Of a stretch of DNA of 64,000 nucleotides, positions 25,283 to 33,558 are shown one piece after another; the stretch's first letter is position 1, and every line of letters begins with the position of its first letter. The notes under the pieces are model-generated. The model ran no database searches. It was not told the DNA's origin and saw nothing but the letters and a program-made list of their open reading frames with translations. The DNA is taken from assembly GCF_014205055.1 (NCBI RefSeq), contig NZ_JACHMS010000001.1, positions 4,092,001-4,156,000 on the forward strand, read 5' to 3'. The DNA comes from Streptomyces luteogriseus. GTDB taxonomy: Bacteria; Actinomycetota; Actinomycetes; Streptomycetales; Streptomycetaceae. A program made the translations under genes and the position numbers.

Positions 25283-25681
25283 ATGATCACCGCAGCGCCG
25301 CCCTCACCGCCCACCCGCGCTCTCCTCCGCCTGCGCCTCGCGCCCCACAGCACGCTGCCACGTCGCCTGGACGGGGTGTGGTGGCCACGTTCGTACGACC
25401 TCCTGGCGGAGCTTCCGAAGCTGCTCGCCGCACTGCCGCGCGCCTGGGGACACATCGCCGGCGTCACGGTGAACGGTGCGGCCTGGTCCGCGGCACCTGG
25501 CCGGATGCTCGTCGCCAACCAGGTCGTACGCCTGCGGAAGACGGTCGCAGCGCATGCCCCGGACACCGTCGTCCTGCTCGCCCCCGGCCACGGACGCTGG
25601 GACCTGCTGGTCGTGCCGCCCGACACCCCCCAGGAGGCGGCCGAACCGATCATGGCCGCCGCGCTCAGCGACCGCGCCTGA
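25283..25681 (+). CDS. DUF5994 family protein 3 (short form)
   Basis: 132 residues with GAAGGAAA upstream of the ATG. It keeps only the conserved core: LRLRLAPHSTLPRRLDGVWW, SYDLLAELPKLLAALP, ITGVTVNG-like IAGVTVNGAAWS, and GHGRWDLLVVPPDTPQEAAE. It lacks the C-terminal extension of paralogues 1 and 2. This core probably defines the minimal domain. Confidence 0.83.
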   Translation: MITAAPPSPPTRALLRLRLAPHSTLPRRLDGVWWPRSYDLLAELPKLLAALPRAWGHIAGVTVNGAAWSAAPGRMLVANQVVRLRKTVAAHAPDTVVLLAPGHGRWDLLVVPPDTPQEAAEPIMAAALSDRA

Positions 25682-25725
25682 CCCGCCAGGAGTAGCGTGG
25701 ACGCGAGGAGGCCCCGAACAGGCAG

Positions 25726-26199
25726 GTGAGCACGATGCCCGAACCCGATTCCCCGCCTCCAACAGGTTTGCTGGCGGACGGCGCACACGAATCCATGCGT
25801 CCCGGAACGGCGCTCCTGCGGCTCACCACCACTCACGAACGCCGGAGCATCCTCGACGGTGCGTGGTGGCCCCGTTCCAGGAATTTCGCCACCGAACTGC
25901 CCGGCCTGATCAGCGCACTGACCGAGCGCCTCGGGCCGATCACACGGATCGGCCTGGACTCCGCGGCCTGGGACGACATGCCGACGCGGATGACCGTCGA
26001 CGACCGTGTGGTGCACATCGACGTCTTCTCCGTGGGCGACGACACCGCGCTCGTGACCCGAGGGGACCAGGACCACTTCTCCCTGCTCGTGATCCCACCG
26101 GAAACGCCCCCCGAGGCGGCGCGAGCCGCGATGACCGAAGCAGTCCGATCCGGCAACCCCAAGCAGGCCCAGCAGATCCTGATCGACACCAGCCGTTGA
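25726..26199 (+). CDS. DUF5994 family protein 4 (short form)
   Basis: 157 residues from the GTG at 25726 (MSTMPEPDSPPP); the ATG three codons on is equally possible, and GAGGAGG lies 15-25 bp upstream. Core motifs: RRSILDGAWWPRSRNFATEL, LGPITRIGLDSAAWDDMPTR, then a diverged second block HFSLLVIPPETPPEAARAAM in which GRWDLL has become DHFSLL. Forty-odd bases separate it from DUF5994-3, so the two are probably co-transcribed. Confidence 0.82.
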   Translation: MSTMPEPDSPPPTGLLADGAHESMRPGTALLRLTTTHERRSILDGAWWPRSRNFATELPGLISALTERLGPITRIGLDSAAWDDMPTRMTVDDRVVHIDVFSVGDDTALVTRGDQDHFSLLVIPPETPPEAARAAMTEAVRSGNPKQAQQILIDTSR

Positions 26200-26272
26200 C
26201 GATCCCGCCCTGAGCGCCGGTCCGGAACCGCCGCGGCCTCGGGGCCTGCCGGGCCGTGCGCATGTACCGCCG

Positions 26273-26737
26273 TCAGGAGTCGGCGGCGGACGCGTGGCGA
26301 GCCAACTCGGTGGCCAGGCGTCGCATGACCGTGCGATTGGCGTGCCGCATCGTGGTCCGCACGACGGGGGCCAGCAGCCGGTCGGCGAGAGGGGCTCGCA
26401 CCCACGTGTACGTGAACGAGATGTGGGTCCCACCGGTACGCAGCGGTTCCATGGCGTAGGTGCCGTGGGCCAGTCGCCGACCGGCCGCGCTGACATTGTG
26501 TTCGACGATGCGCCGCGGTGCCTCGGCCTCGACGACCTTGATGGTGACTTCGGTCTTCATGCCGCCCAGCGCGGCGGTGACCGTGGCGCACGATCCGACG
26601 CCGCGGGCGGGGCCGCTGAAGCGCCAGCCGGTCAGGTAGTGGTCGGTGAACCGCTCGTGGTGAGCCATGACGTCGAGGAAGCCGTAGACCTGCTCGGGCG
26701 TCTGAGGTACATCGATCGACACGGTGACGGACTTCAT
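26273..26737 (-). CDS. SRPBCC (polyketide cyclase/START-like) protein
   Basis: 154 residues from MKSVTVSIDVPQTPEQVYGF. The pattern VSIDVPQTPEQVYGFLDVMA, GSCATVTAALGG, GTYAMEPLRTGGTHISFTYT fits the helix-grip fold that encloses a hydrophobic ligand. It is transcribed divergently from a TetR gene, and an operator copy covers its start codon, so it is very likely the TetR target. Ligand unknown. Confidence 0.85.
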   Translation of the reverse strand: MKSVTVSIDVPQTPEQVYGFLDVMAHHERFTDHYLTGWRFSGPARGVGSCATVTAALGGMKTEVTIKVVEAEAPRRIVEHNVSAAGRRLAHGTYAMEPLRTGGTHISFTYTWVRAPLADRLLAPVVRTTMRHANRTVMRRLATELARHASAADS

Positions 26738-26752
26738 GTACCACACGGTACA
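26737..26752. promoter_or_regulatory. TetR operator copy 1
   Basis: TGTACC-ACAC-GGTACA, an inverted repeat of 6-bp arms with a 4-bp spacer, overlapping the start codon of the SRPBCC gene. Identical arms occur 23 bp away at 26760. Confidence 0.75.
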
Positions 26753-26759
26753 TGCGACA

Positions 26760-26775
26760 TGTACCAATTGGTACA
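26760..26775. promoter_or_regulatory. TetR operator copy 2
   Basis: TGTACC-AATT-GGTACA, a perfect 16-bp palindrome in the divergent promoter, 11 bp before the TetR start. Its arms are the same as copy 1, and the centres are 23 bp apart (about two helical turns), suggesting two dimers bound on one face and repression of both genes. Confidence 0.8.
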
Positions 26776-26786
26776 GTCGGGACGTG

Positions 26787-27392
26787 ATGACCATGGATGA
26801 CTCGCATCCCGAGGGCGAGGCCGAGCAAGGCGCGCAGCGGGATCGGCGCGCCCAACTGCTGGACGCGGCCGTCGACCACGTCGCGGCGCACGGCATCGCG
26901 GACCTGAGCCTGCGCGGCCTGGGCGCCGCGATCGGCGTCAGCCACCGCATGCTGATCCACTACTTCGGCTCCAAGGAGCAGTTGCTCGTCGAGATCGTCC
27001 GGGCATCGGAGCGGCGCCAGCGCGATGTGCTGTCCCGGCTCCAACTGGAGCCCGGTCTCGCGCCGGTCGATGTCGCGCGGCTGCTGTGGAAGCAGCTGAC
27101 GGACCCTCGGCTGGCCGGTCAGGAGCGGCTCTTCTTCGAAATCTGCGGGCACGCGCTGCGCGGCCGCCCCGAGGCCGTCCCGGTCCTCGAAGGGCTGGTG
27201 ACGGACTGGCTGGAGCCGCTCGTGGCCGCTGAGGTCGGCGCGGGGGCGGGGCCTGCCACGGCCCGGAACCGGGCCAGGCTGGGGCTCGCCACCGTCCGCG
27301 GCCTGCTTCTCGACCTGCTCGCCACCGGTGACCGCGCCGGTGTCGACTCGGCCATGGAGGAATTCCTCCGGCTGTACTACGGCTCGGAGTGA
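26787..27392 (+). CDS. TetR-family transcriptional regulator
   Basis: 201 residues from the ATG at 26787. The N-terminal helix-turn-helix is clear: AQLLDAAVDHVAAHGIADLS, then GAAIGVSHRMLIHYFGSKEQLL (~residues 25-70). The C-terminal ligand domain is all-helical. It lies divergent to the SRPBCC gene with two matched palindromes between, the usual arrangement for a local autoregulated repressor. Confidence 0.92.
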   Translation: MTMDDSHPEGEAEQGAQRDRRAQLLDAAVDHVAAHGIADLSLRGLGAAIGVSHRMLIHYFGSKEQLLVEIVRASERRQRDVLSRLQLEPGLAPVDVARLLWKQLTDPRLAGQERLFFEICGHALRGRPEAVPVLEGLVTDWLEPLVAAEVGAGAGPATARNRARLGLATVRGLLLDLLATGDRAGVDSAMEEFLRLYYGSE

Positions 27393-27412
27393 CACGCTCA
27401 TAAGACGTTGTC

Positions 27413-27890
27413 TCATTTGGTGAGCCGGCGGTAGCAAATGAGGGTGCAGGCGATGGCTGCGAAGGCCAGGAAGTGTTCGGCCTTGCGCTCGTAGCGGCGG
27501 TGGAGCCGACGGCAGCCGGCGAGCCAGGCCATGGTGCGCTCGATCGTCCATCGGTGGCGGCCCAACCGTGTGGAGGGATGCCGCGCTTGCGCAGCCATCG
27601 GCGCAGTTGGTCGTAGTCGTAGTCCTTGTCGGCGTGCAACTTGGCGGGCTTACGTCGGCGTGGCCCTCGGCGGGAGCGGATCGGCGGGATCCCGCGCACG
27701 AGCGGCTCCAGCGCCTGGCTGTCGTGCAGGTTAGCGCCGGAGATGCCGACGGAGAGGGGTAAACCGGTCCGCTCCGTGATCAGGTGGATCTTCGAGCCGG
27801 TTGTGATGCCTCACAAGGAGGTGCGTCGTCCCGCATGCTGGAGGGTGGCGGCGGTCAGTCAGGCGTTCCCGCGCCGATGACCACGGCGTC
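27413..27890 (-). pseudogene. IS5-type transposase remnant
   Basis: The minus strand encodes GSKIHLITERTGLPLSVGIS, LEPLVRGIPPIRSRRG and LHADKDYDYDQLRRWLRKRG. After a small deletion and frameshift it gives RLGRHRWTIERTMAWLAGC and EHFLAFAAIACTLICYRRL. These are the second and third catalytic regions of IS5-family DDE transposases (the E of WTIERTM is kept). The N-terminal third with the first Asp is missing. The right end keeps a terminal-repeat-like AGACGTTGTCTCATTTGG at 27403-27420. It truncates up to the SnoaL gene. Confidence 0.82.
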
Positions 27891-27901
27891 GGTCGTCGGG
27901 C

Positions 27902-28294
27902 TCACTGCTCGGCGGCCTCTCGGGCGATCTTCTCGAACTGGGCGCCCATGGCCTCGGACAGCGCGCGGGCGGCCGACAGCGGGCGCACCATCACCGTGAA
28001 GTCGTCGATCTTGCCGTCCTCGTCGAAGTGCAGGAAGTCGCAGCCCTGGAGCTTCTTTCCGGCGACGCTCGCGGTGAAGACGAACGCGTGGTCGCGGCCG
28101 TCGGGGTTCGCGATCTCCCGGACGTAGGTGAAGTTCTCGAAGACCTGTGTCACAGCGCGCAGGATCGCGGTGGTGATCGCCTTGCCCGGGTACGGCTTGA
28201 AGGCGACCGGGCTGGTGAAGACGACGTCGTCGGCCAGAAGGGCGGCCACGGCGTCCAGGTCACCGTTCTCGACGGCCTTGCGAAACGGGTGCAT
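27902..28294 (-). CDS. Nuclear transport factor 2 / SnoaL-like protein
   Basis: 130 residues: MHPFRKAVENGDLDAVAALL, ADDVVFTSPVAFKPYPGKAI, then FVFTASVAGKKLQGCDFLHF and GKIDDFTVMVRPL. This is the cone-shaped NTF2 fold of bacterial SnoaL-like enzymes and binding proteins. No catalytic residue set can be assigned. It is divergent from a PadR regulator gene 128 bp away, the likely controller. Confidence 0.88.
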   Translation of the reverse strand: MHPFRKAVENGDLDAVAALLADDVVFTSPVAFKPYPGKAITTAILRAVTQVFENFTYVREIANPDGRDHAFVFTASVAGKKLQGCDFLHFDEDGKIDDFTVMVRPLSAARALSEAMGAQFEKIAREAAEQ

Positions 28295-28422
28295 GATCGA
28301 CCTCGATACTCAACAAGTTGTATATGTGTAGAGGAGGGTAGAGGCGACTCGGGTGCTTGTCGAGGGTGCGGCGCTCCGGCAGTGCTCGCCATTGAATGCT
28401 CGCTGGGCCGTACCTTGCTCCC

Positions 28423-29001
28423 ATGGCATTGCGGAACGCGGTGATGGCCGCGCTGCTGGAGGGCGAGGCGTCCGGTTACGACCTCGCGAAAGGCTTCGAC
28501 GCGACGGTCGCGAACTTCTGGGCGGCGACGCCTCAGCAGCTCTATCGGGAGCTGGAGCGTATGGAGGCCGAGGGGCTGGTCGCGGCCCGCCTCGTCGAGC
28601 AGCGGCGTCGTCCCAACAAACGGCTGTTCTCCCTGACGGAGGCTGGGCGGGAGGCTGTGCGCGCATACACGGCCGAGCCACCGGGTCGGCCCGCGGTCAT
28701 CAGGGACGAGCTGCTGGTCAAGGTGCAGTGCGCGGACGCCGGCGACGTCGAGGCGGTGCGCGCCGCCGTCGTCGAACGCATGGAATGGGCCACGGCCAAG
28801 CTGGCCCGCTACGAGAGAATCCGGCAACGACTGCTGGGCGGCCGCTCGGAGGAGGCGTACTTCGCCGAGGCCGAGCGTATCGGCCCGTACCTCACTCTGC
28901 TGCGCGGGATGTCGTTCGAGCGGGAGAACCTCCAGTGGGGCGACATGGCGTTGCGCAGGCTCGACCAGCGGGCCAAGGTTAATACTCAAAAAAGTGAGTA
29001 G
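28423..29001 (+). CDS. PadR-family transcriptional regulator
   Basis: 192 residues from MALRNAVMAALLEGEASGYD. The winged helix (residues ~5-80) has the PadR hallmarks SGYDLAKGFD, QLYRELERMEAEGLV and KRLFSLTEAG. The C-terminal half is the Vir_act_alpha helical dimerisation region. The divergent SnoaL gene is the probable target; the spacer contains CAACAAGTTG and TATATG, possible operator pieces. Confidence 0.9.
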   Translation: MALRNAVMAALLEGEASGYDLAKGFDATVANFWAATPQQLYRELERMEAEGLVAARLVEQRRRPNKRLFSLTEAGREAVRAYTAEPPGRPAVIRDELLVKVQCADAGDVEAVRAAVVERMEWATAKLARYERIRQRLLGGRSEEAYFAEAERIGPYLTLLRGMSFERENLQWGDMALRRLDQRAKVNTQKSE

Positions 29002-29044
29002 AGTGATGGCTCTTCCGGTGATCGCGAGAAGGAGCCAGCCGCTC

Positions 29045-29905
29045 ATGTCAGGCACTGAGACCCGCTACCTGCGTTTCGTGGCCCTGGGCGACAGTCACAC
29101 CGAAGGGGTGGGCGACGGCGACGATCTGACGGGCCTGCGCGGGTGGGCCGACCGGCTCGCCGAGCACCTGGCTCGGCACAGCCCGCAGCTCCGGTACGCC
29201 AATCTCGCCGTACGGGGCCGTCTGGCCGGGCAGGTCCACGCGGAGCAGTTGCCCACGGCGCTTGCGCTGCGGCCGGACTTCGCGACGGTCGTGGCCGGAG
29301 TCAACGACATGCTGCGCCCCCGCTTCGATCCGGATGAGGTGGCCGCGCATCTGGAGGCGATGTTCGCCGCGCTCACCGGCCAGGGGGCGCGCGTGGCGAC
29401 GCTCACCATTCCCGACATCGCGCGCATCACTCCACTGGCCCGTCCGCTCCGGCCGCGTCTTGAGGCGCTGAACCACCGCGTTCGCGCGGCGGCGCACCGG
29501 CATGGTGTCGTCGTCGCCGACGTCACCCTGTATCCGGTGGCAACGGATCCACGCCTGTGGAGTCAGGACCGCCTCCACTCGAGCCCACTCGGCCACCAGC
29601 GGATCGCGGCGGCGCTCGCTCACTCGCTCAACCTGCCAGACGCTGACGCCTCCTGGAAGCACCCGTTGCCCGTCCTGCCTGTTGGTCGGGCACGATTCTT
29701 GCGTGCCGCGTCAGCCGAGGCGCGCTGGGTCGCCGGATTCCTGGGTCCGTGGATCGGCAGGCGCGCGCGTGGGCGTTCCTCCGGAGACGGTCGCGTGGCC
29801 AAACGCCCGAACCTCATGTCCGTCGGCAGCTCCGGCCAACACTTCGGCCGTGCCTTCCAGCGTGGACAAGAGCCCTCCGTCGACCTGGCAGACGCCTCGG
29901 AGTAG
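29045..29905 (+). CDS. SGNH/GDSL-family hydrolase
   Basis: 286 residues from MSGTETRYLRFVALGDSHTE, with AAGGAG upstream; a longer start at 28994 would overlap the PadR gene. The SGNH blocks are present: GDSHTEG (Ser nucleophile), the Gly of block II, GVNDMLRP (Asn), and DRLHSSPLGH (Asp/His). No signal peptide, so a cytoplasmic esterase or lipase-like enzyme. After AKRPNL the C-terminus runs on ~30 residues longer than usual, which may mean the original stop has been lost. Confidence 0.87.
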   Translation: MSGTETRYLRFVALGDSHTEGVGDGDDLTGLRGWADRLAEHLARHSPQLRYANLAVRGRLAGQVHAEQLPTALALRPDFATVVAGVNDMLRPRFDPDEVAAHLEAMFAALTGQGARVATLTIPDIARITPLARPLRPRLEALNHRVRAAAHRHGVVVADVTLYPVATDPRLWSQDRLHSSPLGHQRIAAALAHSLNLPDADASWKHPLPVLPVGRARFLRAASAEARWVAGFLGPWIGRRARGRSSGDGRVAKRPNLMSVGSSGQHFGRAFQRGQEPSVDLADASE

Positions 29906-30093
29906 CGAGATCCGCTTGTCCGAGCATGAGTAGCGGTCGGTGCTTGCCCCGAGTCGGGAACGACGAACGATGCCCACTACGTCCTTCACGAGCACGCGGA
30001 CGCCCACGACAACCTGCTGTGCATCCAGGTGGCCAAGAACAAGGACGACCCGAACCGGCTAAGACCGTGTCCTACGTGGTGAGGCGCCTCGTC
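29906..30093. other. 188-bp degenerate junction
   Basis: Contains an open piece (about 29970-30060) reading HADAHDNLLCIQVAKNKDD, which looks like part of a real but unidentified protein. It then runs into AGACCGTGTCCTACGTGGTGA at 30062-30082, resembling the outer end of an actinobacterial insertion sequence. No complete gene. Confidence 0.4.
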
Positions 30094-30300
30094 TCAGAGC
30101 CAATCGTGGTTTTCCCGATCGCGCGACGTCGACGAGAACCGCACGGCGAGCAGGGAGCCGGGGCACAGGGCATTGGCCGGCTCCGCGCCACCGATCAACC
30201 AGATGTCCTTGTCGCCCTCTTGCTTCAGCTCTCGTACCCTGGCCACCGGATCGTCGGCTACCAGTTCGACGGCAGGGTCCGGGCGTACTGCGCACTTCAC
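30094..30300 (-). pseudogene. Dihydrofolate-reductase-like (RibD C-terminal) protein, fragment
   Basis: The minus strand reads VADDPVARVRELKQEGDKDI then WLIGGAEPANAL, the NADPH-site stretch of the bacterial DHFR-like family (normally ~190 residues). The N-terminal half and the last strand are absent; the sequence drifts into Arg-rich noise after ALCP. Not functional. Confidence 0.62.
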
Positions 30301-30327
30301 GGGCCTTCGCCCGGTGATGGCCGTCGG

Positions 30328-31116
30328 TTACTGCACGTCCACGAAATCGCCGGTCGCACTGACGGCCGGGGTGGTGGACGTCCCCGCGAAGTTCCAGCGC
30401 CAGTAGCCGTCCTCGGACGCCGGGGCCGTGGTCGTCAGGGTGCCGGTGCTGGAGGTGTACACGGTCTTGACCGTGGTGTAGGTCGTGGTTCCGGCCTTGC
30501 GGAACTGGAGCTTGACCGGCTGGTCGGTGTAGCCCCGGTAGTCGAGCGTGTCCCAGTTGGCCCGAGTGAGCTTGCCGGTGATCGTGAGCGTCTTGCCCTT
30601 GGCGATCGGCTCCGGACTCGCGTTGACGGTCAGCTTGGAGTGCCGCTGGAGCCGGGTGGTGGTGTAGGCCCATCGGTCGGTGTAGCTGCCGTCGTAGGCG
30701 GACACCTGGGCTTCGACCTTCCAGGTGCCGGCGTCGGCGTTCGTGAGCCACCAGTCCGGTTCGAAGGTGAAGGTCTTCGAGCAGGTCGACGTAGTGCTGC
30801 TGGTGGCGACGCAGTCCGCCGGGGTGGTGGTCTCGTTGGGGTCGATCAAGCCGTCGGCGCTGTAGTAGGGGTCGGTGCCGTCCGGGCCCCGCCACAGGTT
30901 GAAGTCCGCGTCCCAGATGCCCGACGGGTCGGTGGCGGTCACGGAGACCGTGATCGTTTTGTCGGTCGTGTCGACCACGATGTTCTTGCCGCCGTTGACT
31001 ACGACGGCGTCGACCTGGATGTCGCCCACGTTGTCGTCCGCGTGGGCACCGGGGATGGCGAGGCCTGCCATTCCGGCGACGGCGGTGAGTACGGCAAGGG
31101 CAGCGCGCTTGCGCAT
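30328..31116 (-). CDS. Secreted protein with Ig-like beta domains
   Basis: 262 residues with GAAGGAGA before the ATG. Signal peptide MRKRAALAVLTAVAGMAGLA, cleavage near GAHA-DD. The mature part is rich in Thr/Ser/Asp and beta strands: KTITVSVTATDPSGIWDADF, a Cys pair (DCVATSSTTSTCS), then KTLTITGKLTRANWDTLDYR and KTVYTSSTGTLTTTAPASED. This repeats the pattern of Ig-like or cadherin-like modules found in streptomycete exported proteins. Exact family not identified. Confidence 0.78.
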   Translation of the reverse strand: MRKRAALAVLTAVAGMAGLAIPGAHADDNVGDIQVDAVVVNGGKNIVVDTTDKTITVSVTATDPSGIWDADFNLWRGPDGTDPYYSADGLIDPNETTTPADCVATSSTTSTCSKTFTFEPDWWLTNADAGTWKVEAQVSAYDGSYTDRWAYTTTRLQRHSKLTVNASPEPIAKGKTLTITGKLTRANWDTLDYRGYTDQPVKLQFRKAGTTTYTTVKTVYTSSTGTLTTTAPASEDGYWRWNFAGTSTTPAVSATGDFVDVQ

Positions 31117-31706
31117 GTGTCTCCTTCACAAAGTGATGAGTCGGAGCCGCCGAGCGGGGCAGGGCGGGGACGATTGATGCGGGTCGGGGTCGTCAGGGGC
31201 CGGAGACGGACCCGATCGTGTACGGGAAGGGCTCCTGATGCCGGAGAACCGTGGCCAGGGAGCCCGGGCGGGCGTCGACCTGGGGCACCCGGCCGTCCGA
31301 CGTGAGCGTCTTCGCGGCGCCGGACGTGTCGGACTTACCGAATGTGCCGGACGTGGCGGACGTGCCGGGGCAGTTGATCGGGCGGGCACCGGTCTCGGTC
31401 TGGCTGTAGGGAGGCGTAGCCCTGGCGGCCGCCGACATGTTCCATGACGGCGAATACCTACGACGTGCTGCGCGCGGTGCCACTCTGCTCCCCCGGTTCA
31501 ACTCGGCATGCCCAGGCGCAGCTGTCACACAGACCTGCCCGACCTGTCCAGCGCGCCGGCATGCTCAGACGTCACCCGGACGCCGGCGACCGCACCTCCG
31601 GCCGCCGCCGGCCCCTCCCTGAAGACGCGCTGGGCATGCACTGCGGCGCCGCAGATCTTCGCGCAGGTCGCCGAGCCCCCACACGTCCCGCCGGCCGGGC
31701 TCCGAG
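31117..31706. other. 590-bp stretch without a confident gene
   Basis: A minus-strand frame (31193-31528) ends in GAAKTLTSDGRVPQVDARPG and LRHQEPFPYTIGSVSGP, which has protein-like texture but no recognisable domain or good start. It may be a leftover gene end. Otherwise only GC-rich sequence. Confidence 0.4.
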
Positions 31707-32549
31707 TCAGGGGTGCTCGTAGAGCTGGAGGAGGCCGCCGAGGGAGAAGCACGAGGCGCCGGTCAGGGTGGCCCAGTCGGCGATGGCGGCGTTGATCAGG
31801 CTGCCGGTGGAGGGCCGGGTGAAGGCGACGAGGGCCGAGACCATGAAGAGGACGGAGCCGAGCTGGTTCACGGCGACGATCCACCAGCCCGGACTGCGGC
31901 GGCGGACGCAGAGCCGGCCGTGGCAGATCTCGACGAACGCGAGGTGCCCGGAGACCAGGAACAGCACGCAACCGATGACGTCCGGGGCCCAGATCAGCCG
32001 GTTGATCTGCTGGACGCTCAGCCCTTGGAGGAAGGAGTCCAGCAGGTCGACGGCGAACACCAGGGTGCCGGCGAAGAGGACGAACGCGCTCAGCCAGTCC
32101 ACTCGCGCCGGCTCGTAACTCCACCAGTGCCAGCCGTGGGTGACGAGCCGGCCCTCACCACCGGGCACGTGGCGGGGAGCGTTGATGACCTGGAGCAGTG
32201 AGACGTAGCCGCCGGTGTTGAAGAACAGGCCGCCGGCGAAGTAGACGGAGGCGCACGTGGTCGCGTCGCCGGAGCCGAACCGGGCGATACCGGCGCCCAC
32301 CGCGAAGAGGGCTCCGCCGACGATGAAGGCGGTCGCGGCGGTGACGTTGAGCCTGCGCAGGCGGCGGAGTGCGATCTCACTGGCGCTGATGTGCCGAGTG
32401 GCGGGTGAGCCGGGCGGCCGGACGGCGATGGTCCCGCGCCGTCGGGCGGGCCGTGACTCCCATACGGCGGTGCTCCCGTCCGGAGGGTGCCAGGTGAGGC
32501 GCGTGGTGAACGGTCCCGCTCCCTCGGCGCGTTGCTCGGTTCGTGGCAC
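31707..32549 (-). CDS. Multi-pass membrane protein, YrhK-like repeats
   Basis: 280 residues from a GTG at 32549 (MPRTEQRAEGAGPF); a TACGCT element 6 bp before it suggests a leaderless message. After a ~75-residue soluble part come about seven helices. The helix pairs AFIVGGALFAVGAGIARFG/FAGGLFFNTGGYVSLLQVIN and VIGCVLFLVSGHLAFVEICH/QLGSVLFMVSALVAF have the small-residue pattern of YrhK-type domains. Function unknown. Confidence 0.75.
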   Translation of the reverse strand: MPRTEQRAEGAGPFTTRLTWHPPDGSTAVWESRPARRRGTIAVRPPGSPATRHISASEIALRRLRRLNVTAATAFIVGGALFAVGAGIARFGSGDATTCASVYFAGGLFFNTGGYVSLLQVINAPRHVPGGEGRLVTHGWHWWSYEPARVDWLSAFVLFAGTLVFAVDLLDSFLQGLSVQQINRLIWAPDVIGCVLFLVSGHLAFVEICHGRLCVRRRSPGWWIVAVNQLGSVLFMVSALVAFTRPSTGSLINAAIADWATLTGASCFSLGGLLQLYEHP

Positions 32550-32685
32550 GGACCGAGCGTAGGTCGCCTGCCAGGCCGTCTCGCGGGCGAAACGCCGCGC
32601 GCTCCCGCACGCCCCTGGTGCACCCCCCGCGGGAGTGCCACCCTGAGGGACCCATGCCGCGTATATCACCTGATAGAGGTGTCCG

Positions 32686-33558
32686 ATGGACAGCATCTGG
32701 TCGCTGCTCGGCCTTCTGCTCCTCATATCGGCCCCGCTCCTGTTCCTGCTCCTCGCCATCGTCGGATCGTCGGCGCCGGACCATGACCGGTATCGGGTTC
32801 CGGCGCCGCCGCCCATGACCCCGCCTGCGGGCTTCCCTCCGAACCCGGCCCGTTTCTTCGCCGGTTCAGGGGGGAATCGAGGACACGCTGCCGCGGCCCA
32901 AGGGGGCGCACGGTCCGCAGTGAGATCCCGGTCAGGCCCCGTGCAGGGTGCGCGCGGGCGGTCGAGGCGAAGCCGCCGTGACCGGTTCTCCGGCGGCCGT
33001 CAGTACCGGTGGCCGGGCCAGTGCCGGTCCGTCCAGCGGTCCTCGTCGGTGAGTCCGAGCAGCCGTATCCGGTGCTGCAGATCCGCTGGCGCACCCGACT
33101 CGCGGAGCCGCGCCGCGGCGTGGCCGAGGAGCCAGGCGACCAGGTCGGCGCGCATCCTCTCCGCGTCGTTCTCGTACCAGTCGACGCTCCACGGCAGGCT
33201 GTACCCCAGGAGTTCGTACTCCCATTCCGCCGCCGCCTCGGCCAGCCGCAGGTCGGCGAGGTGCCCGGTCTGTCTCTCCCATTCGGCGAGCCAGGGCTCC
33301 AGCGTTCCGGACGCCTCGGCACACAGCGCGAAGACCTGGTGTGCCGGTACGACCGCGTCCGGATCGGTGAGGCTCTGCACCCACCAGGCATGGAGAAACT
33401 CACGTACTGGGCCGGCGTGCTCCTCGGGCCACTGCTGCCAGCGGCCGCGGGCCAGCGAGTACCCGGCCTCTTCGAGTCGTCCGAACATCGGTTCCGCGCG
33501 GCCGGCGACCAGGACCGTGGCGAACTGCGGCAGGATGCGGCGCAGCACTGCGGCGTGA
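32686..33558 (+). CDS. Possible small membrane protein; frame runs on into antisense
   Basis: The first ~45 codons encode a credible small membrane protein (MDSIWSLLGLLLLISAPLLF then LLLAIVGSS and a Pro-rich tail), with GAGGTG upstream. The frame does not stop where expected and continues to 33558 opposite the convincing minus-strand gene at 33000. Either the original stop was lost by a frameshift near 32870 or the whole frame is chance. Confidence 0.25.
   Translation: MDSIWSLLGLLLLISAPLLFLLLAIVGSSAPDHDRYRVPAPPPMTPPAGFPPNPARFFAGSGGNRGHAAAAQGGARSAVRSRSGPVQGARGRSRRSRRDRFSGGRQYRWPGQCRSVQRSSSVSPSSRIRCCRSAGAPDSRSRAAAWPRSQATRSARILSASFSYQSTLHGRLYPRSSYSHSAAASASRRSARCPVCLSHSASQGSSVPDASAHSAKTWCAGTTASGSVRLCTHQAWRNSRTGPACSSGHCCQRPRASEYPASSSRPNIGSARPATRTVANCGRMRRSTAA

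Noticed and set aside
26760..26775. TGTACCAATTGGTACA as an insertion-sequence terminal repeat
   Set aside because: A second copy with the same arms lies in the same divergent promoter beside a TetR gene, which fits an operator better; no transposase is adjacent to it.
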